From positions 1 through 22,847 of the forward strand of contig CACZPD010000025.1 in NCBI GenBank assembly GCA_902782955.1: 22,847 nt of DNA. The letters are read 5' to 3'. The position numbers and the translations under genes are program-made. Positions 21,080 through 22,847 of the stretch are shown here, piece by piece (position 1 is the stretch's first letter; each line of letters starts with the position of its first letter). Source of the stretch: an uncultured Erysipelotrichaceae bacterium. GTDB lineage: Bacteria; Bacillota_I; Bacilli_A; Erysipelotrichales; Erysipelotrichaceae. The notes under the pieces were generated by a model. That model had not been told where the DNA came from and made no database searches. It saw only the letters and a list, made by a program, of their open reading frames with translations.

Positions 21080-22741
21080 ATGATCATTTCACCATTACAG
21101 AAAGAAAGATTGCAGTATGTTCCGAAGCTGCCCGGAATGCTCAGAGGAGGCATTGCGGAGATCTGTGTCAAGGAAGGCGAAGAGACACAGAGCGTAGCGG
21201 ACCAGGAAAAGATCAAAGCGTTGTTCCCGAACACATACGGAAAGAAAGAAATCACATTTGCAAAAGGACAGAACACATCTGAGGCTAAAAAGCAGGTCGT
21301 AGGTGTTATCCTTTCCGGCGGCCAGGCTCCGGGTGGACACAACGTCGTATGCGGTCTGTATGATGCCCTGAAGGCAACAAACAAGGAAAATGAACTCTAT
21401 GGTTTCAAAAACGGTCCGAGCGGACTGCTGGATGATGATTATCTGATTTTCGATGATGCATATATCGACCAGTTCAGAAACACCGGCGGATTTGACATCA
21501 TCGGTTCCGGCAGAACAAAACTCGAAACTGAAGAACAATTCGCGGTTGCGGCTGAAGTATGCAAGAAGCACGGCATCACAGCGATCGTAATCATCGGCGG
21601 TGATGACTCCAACACAAACGCTGCTGTACTGGCTGAATACTTTGCGGCAAAGAAGACAGGCGTCCAGGTCATCGGATGCCCGAAGACCATTGACGGCGAC
21701 CTCAAGAACGAAGACATCGAATGCTCATTCGGTTTTGACACAGCTACAAAGACATACAGCGAAGTGATCGGAAATATCGAAAGAGACGCAAACTCCGCTA
21801 AGAAATACTGGCACTTCATCAAGGTCATGGGACGTTCCGCTTCCCACGTAGCACTCGAGTGCGCACTGGAAACACAGCCGAACATCTGCCTGATCTCCGA
21901 AGAAGTTGAACAGAAGAAGATGTCCCTCTCCCAGCTCGCTGACTACATCGCTGACTCCGTATGCAAGAGAGCTGCGAACGGAATGAACTTCGGTGTTGCG
22001 ATCATTCCTGAAGGTGTTGTTGAATTCGTTCCTGAATTCAAAGTCCTGATCAGTGAGATCAACGAACTGCTCGCCGGCAGCAAGGCTGATGCTTTCAACG
22101 CCCTGGGCACATGGGAAGAGAAGTATGCCTTCATCGAAAACGGTCTGACAAAGGAATCCATGGCAGTATTCGCAATTCTGCCGCAGACCATCCAGCAGCA
22201 GCTGTTCCTCGAGAGAGACCCGCACGGAAACGTACAGGTATCCCTGATCGAATCCGAGAAGCTGTTCTCCGCACTCGTCAAGGCAAAACTCGATGAGAGA
22301 AAAGCAGCCGGCACATACAGCGGCAAGTTCAACGCACTGCACCACTTCTTCGGTTATGAAGGAAGATGCGCGTTCCCGTCCAACTTCGACGCTGACTACT
22401 GCTACTCCCTCGGCTACAACGCATTCATGCTCATCCAGTACGGCTATACAGGATATCTGTCCAAGGTCTACAACCTGACAAAACCGGCAGAAGAATGGAT
22501 CGCCGGCGGCATGCCGATCACAAAGATGATGAACATGGAAAGAAGGCACGGTGAAGACAAACCGGTTATCAAGAAAGCTCTCGTTGAACTGGACGGCAAA
22601 CCGTTTAAGTATTTCGAAGCTCACAGAGATGCCTGGGCTGTTGAAACTGCATACACATATCCGGGTGCGATCCAGTACTACGGACCGGCTTCCGTATGTG
22701 ACATCACAACACGTACACTCGCTCTCGAAAAAGGCGAATAA
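21080..22741 (+). CDS. pfp: Pyrophosphate--fructose 6-phosphate 1-phosphotransferase
   Basis: A 553-residue glycolytic enzyme that phosphorylates fructose 6-phosphate with pyrophosphate and can run in reverse. Motifs: GGQAPGGHN (80-88), GGDDSNTNA (173-181) and [10 protein letters not shown] (200-209), with catalytic Asp204 and [10 protein letters not shown] further on. Asp176 in GGDD, where ATP enzymes have Gly, and Lys201 are the accepted marks of PPi specificity. Length fits the long plant-beta/spirochaete-type group. The ATG has AAAGGAG eight bases upstream. Codon choice differs from most neighbours in the same way as the flavin reductase gene (many ACA, AAC, CTC, GCT), suggesting high expression. 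It stands alone with its own terminator. Confidence 0.95.
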   Translation: MIISPLQKERLQYVPKLPGMLRGGIAEICVKEGEETQSVADQEKIKALFPNTYGKKEITFAKGQNTSEAKKQVVGVILSGGQAPGGHNVVCGLYDALKATNKENELYGFKNGPSGLLDDDYLIFDDAYIDQFRNTGGFDIIGSGRTKLETEEQFAVAAEVCKKHGITAIVIIGGDDSNTNAAVLAEYFAAKKTGVQVIGCPKTIDGDLKNEDIECSFGFDTATKTYSEVIGNIERDANSAKKYWHFIKVMGRSASHVALECALETQPNICLISEEVEQKKMSLSQLADYIADSVCKRAANGMNFGVAIIPEGVVEFVPEFKVLISEINELLAGSKADAFNALGTWEEKYAFIENGLTKESMAVFAILPQTIQQQLFLERDPHGNVQVSLIESEKLFSALVKAKLDERKAAGTYSGKFNALHHFFGYEGRCAFPSNFDADYCYSLGYNAFMLIQYGYTGYLSKVYNLTKPAEEWIAGGMPITKMMNMERRHGEDKPVIKKALVELDGKPFKYFEAHRDAWAVETAYTYPGAIQYYGPASVCDITTRTLALEKGE

Positions 22742-22745
22742 TCAA

Positions 22746-22773
22746 AATGACCGGGCTGCGGCCCAACGTCATT
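22746..22773 (+). other. Two-part hairpin just after pfp
   Basis: AATGAC (22746-22751) pairs with GTCATT (22768-22773) and inside it GGGC pairs with GCCC around TGCG, with a small asymmetric bulge. There is no U-run. It could protect the mRNA 3' end or assist the terminator that follows. Confidence 0.5.
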
Positions 22774-22784
22774 AAGTTAAGAAG

Positions 22785-22828
22785 AAGTCTACAGACGAAC
22801 AAAAGGAACTGTCTGTAGACTTTTCTTT
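22785..22828 (+). terminator. Intrinsic terminator after pfp
   Basis: A perfect 12-bp stem (22785-22796 with 22811-22822), 14-base loop, followed by TTCTTT. The remaining 19 bases of the window hold nothing I can identify. Confidence 0.8.
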
Positions 22829-22847
22829 CACAAAGTGACGACATGCA

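Overview
This 22.8 kb window is dense bacterial chromosome with near-balanced base composition. Spacers are short, most units end in intrinsic terminators, and Shine-Dalgarno sites are strong. I infer a low-oxygen, fermentative Bacillota, possibly of the Erysipelotrichia type. The grounds are a PPi-dependent phosphofructokinase, Clostridia-like serC-serA, lipoproteins with short signal peptides, an extracellular flavin reductase and no outer-membrane genes; taxonomy is not proven. I saw no rRNA, tRNA, CRISPR array, insertion sequence or phage gene, and no gene-free stretch over 300 bases.

Layout. 1-4.2 kb: 3' end of rtcB, a small XRE regulator behind a hairpin that covers half its ribosome binding site, a flavodoxin-like protein, a one-pass membrane protein with helical repeats, and the coupled serC-serA pair. 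4.3-8.2 kb: a DUF3048 lipoprotein, then a tight four-gene operon (isoaspartyl dipeptidase, hotdog thioesterase, deformylase-like protein, small ABC-type ATPase). 8.3-10.2 kb: a MATE exporter and a MerR regulator. 10.2-12.2 kb: a minus-strand three-gene operon resembling an ExbB/ExbD proton-driven motor, divergent from two tiny overlapping genes, one a zinc ribbon. 12.2-15.7 kb: a second MerR regulator divergent from a large secreted flavoprotein reductase that carries a textbook MerR-type promoter. 15.8-22.8 kb: a membrane-anchored protein with four Asp-rich 13-residue repeats, a beta-propeller lactonase with a fucose-isomerase-like protein, a TRZ/ATZ-type amidohydrolase coupled to a Cof-type HAD phosphatase, and PPi-PFK.

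How it fits together. SerC and SerA give two successive steps from 3-phosphoglycerate to phosphoserine, and PPi-PFK feeds glycolysis. The MerR-reductase pair looks like an inducible extracellular electron-acceptor module whose acceptor is not fumarate by its active-site residues. The ExbB/ExbD-like operon, in a genome that appears to lack an outer membrane, is the best candidate for an undescribed system. The most unusual DNA structure is a triplication of the 5' coding end of the second MerR gene, which appears to have supplied its present start codon and ribosome binding site.
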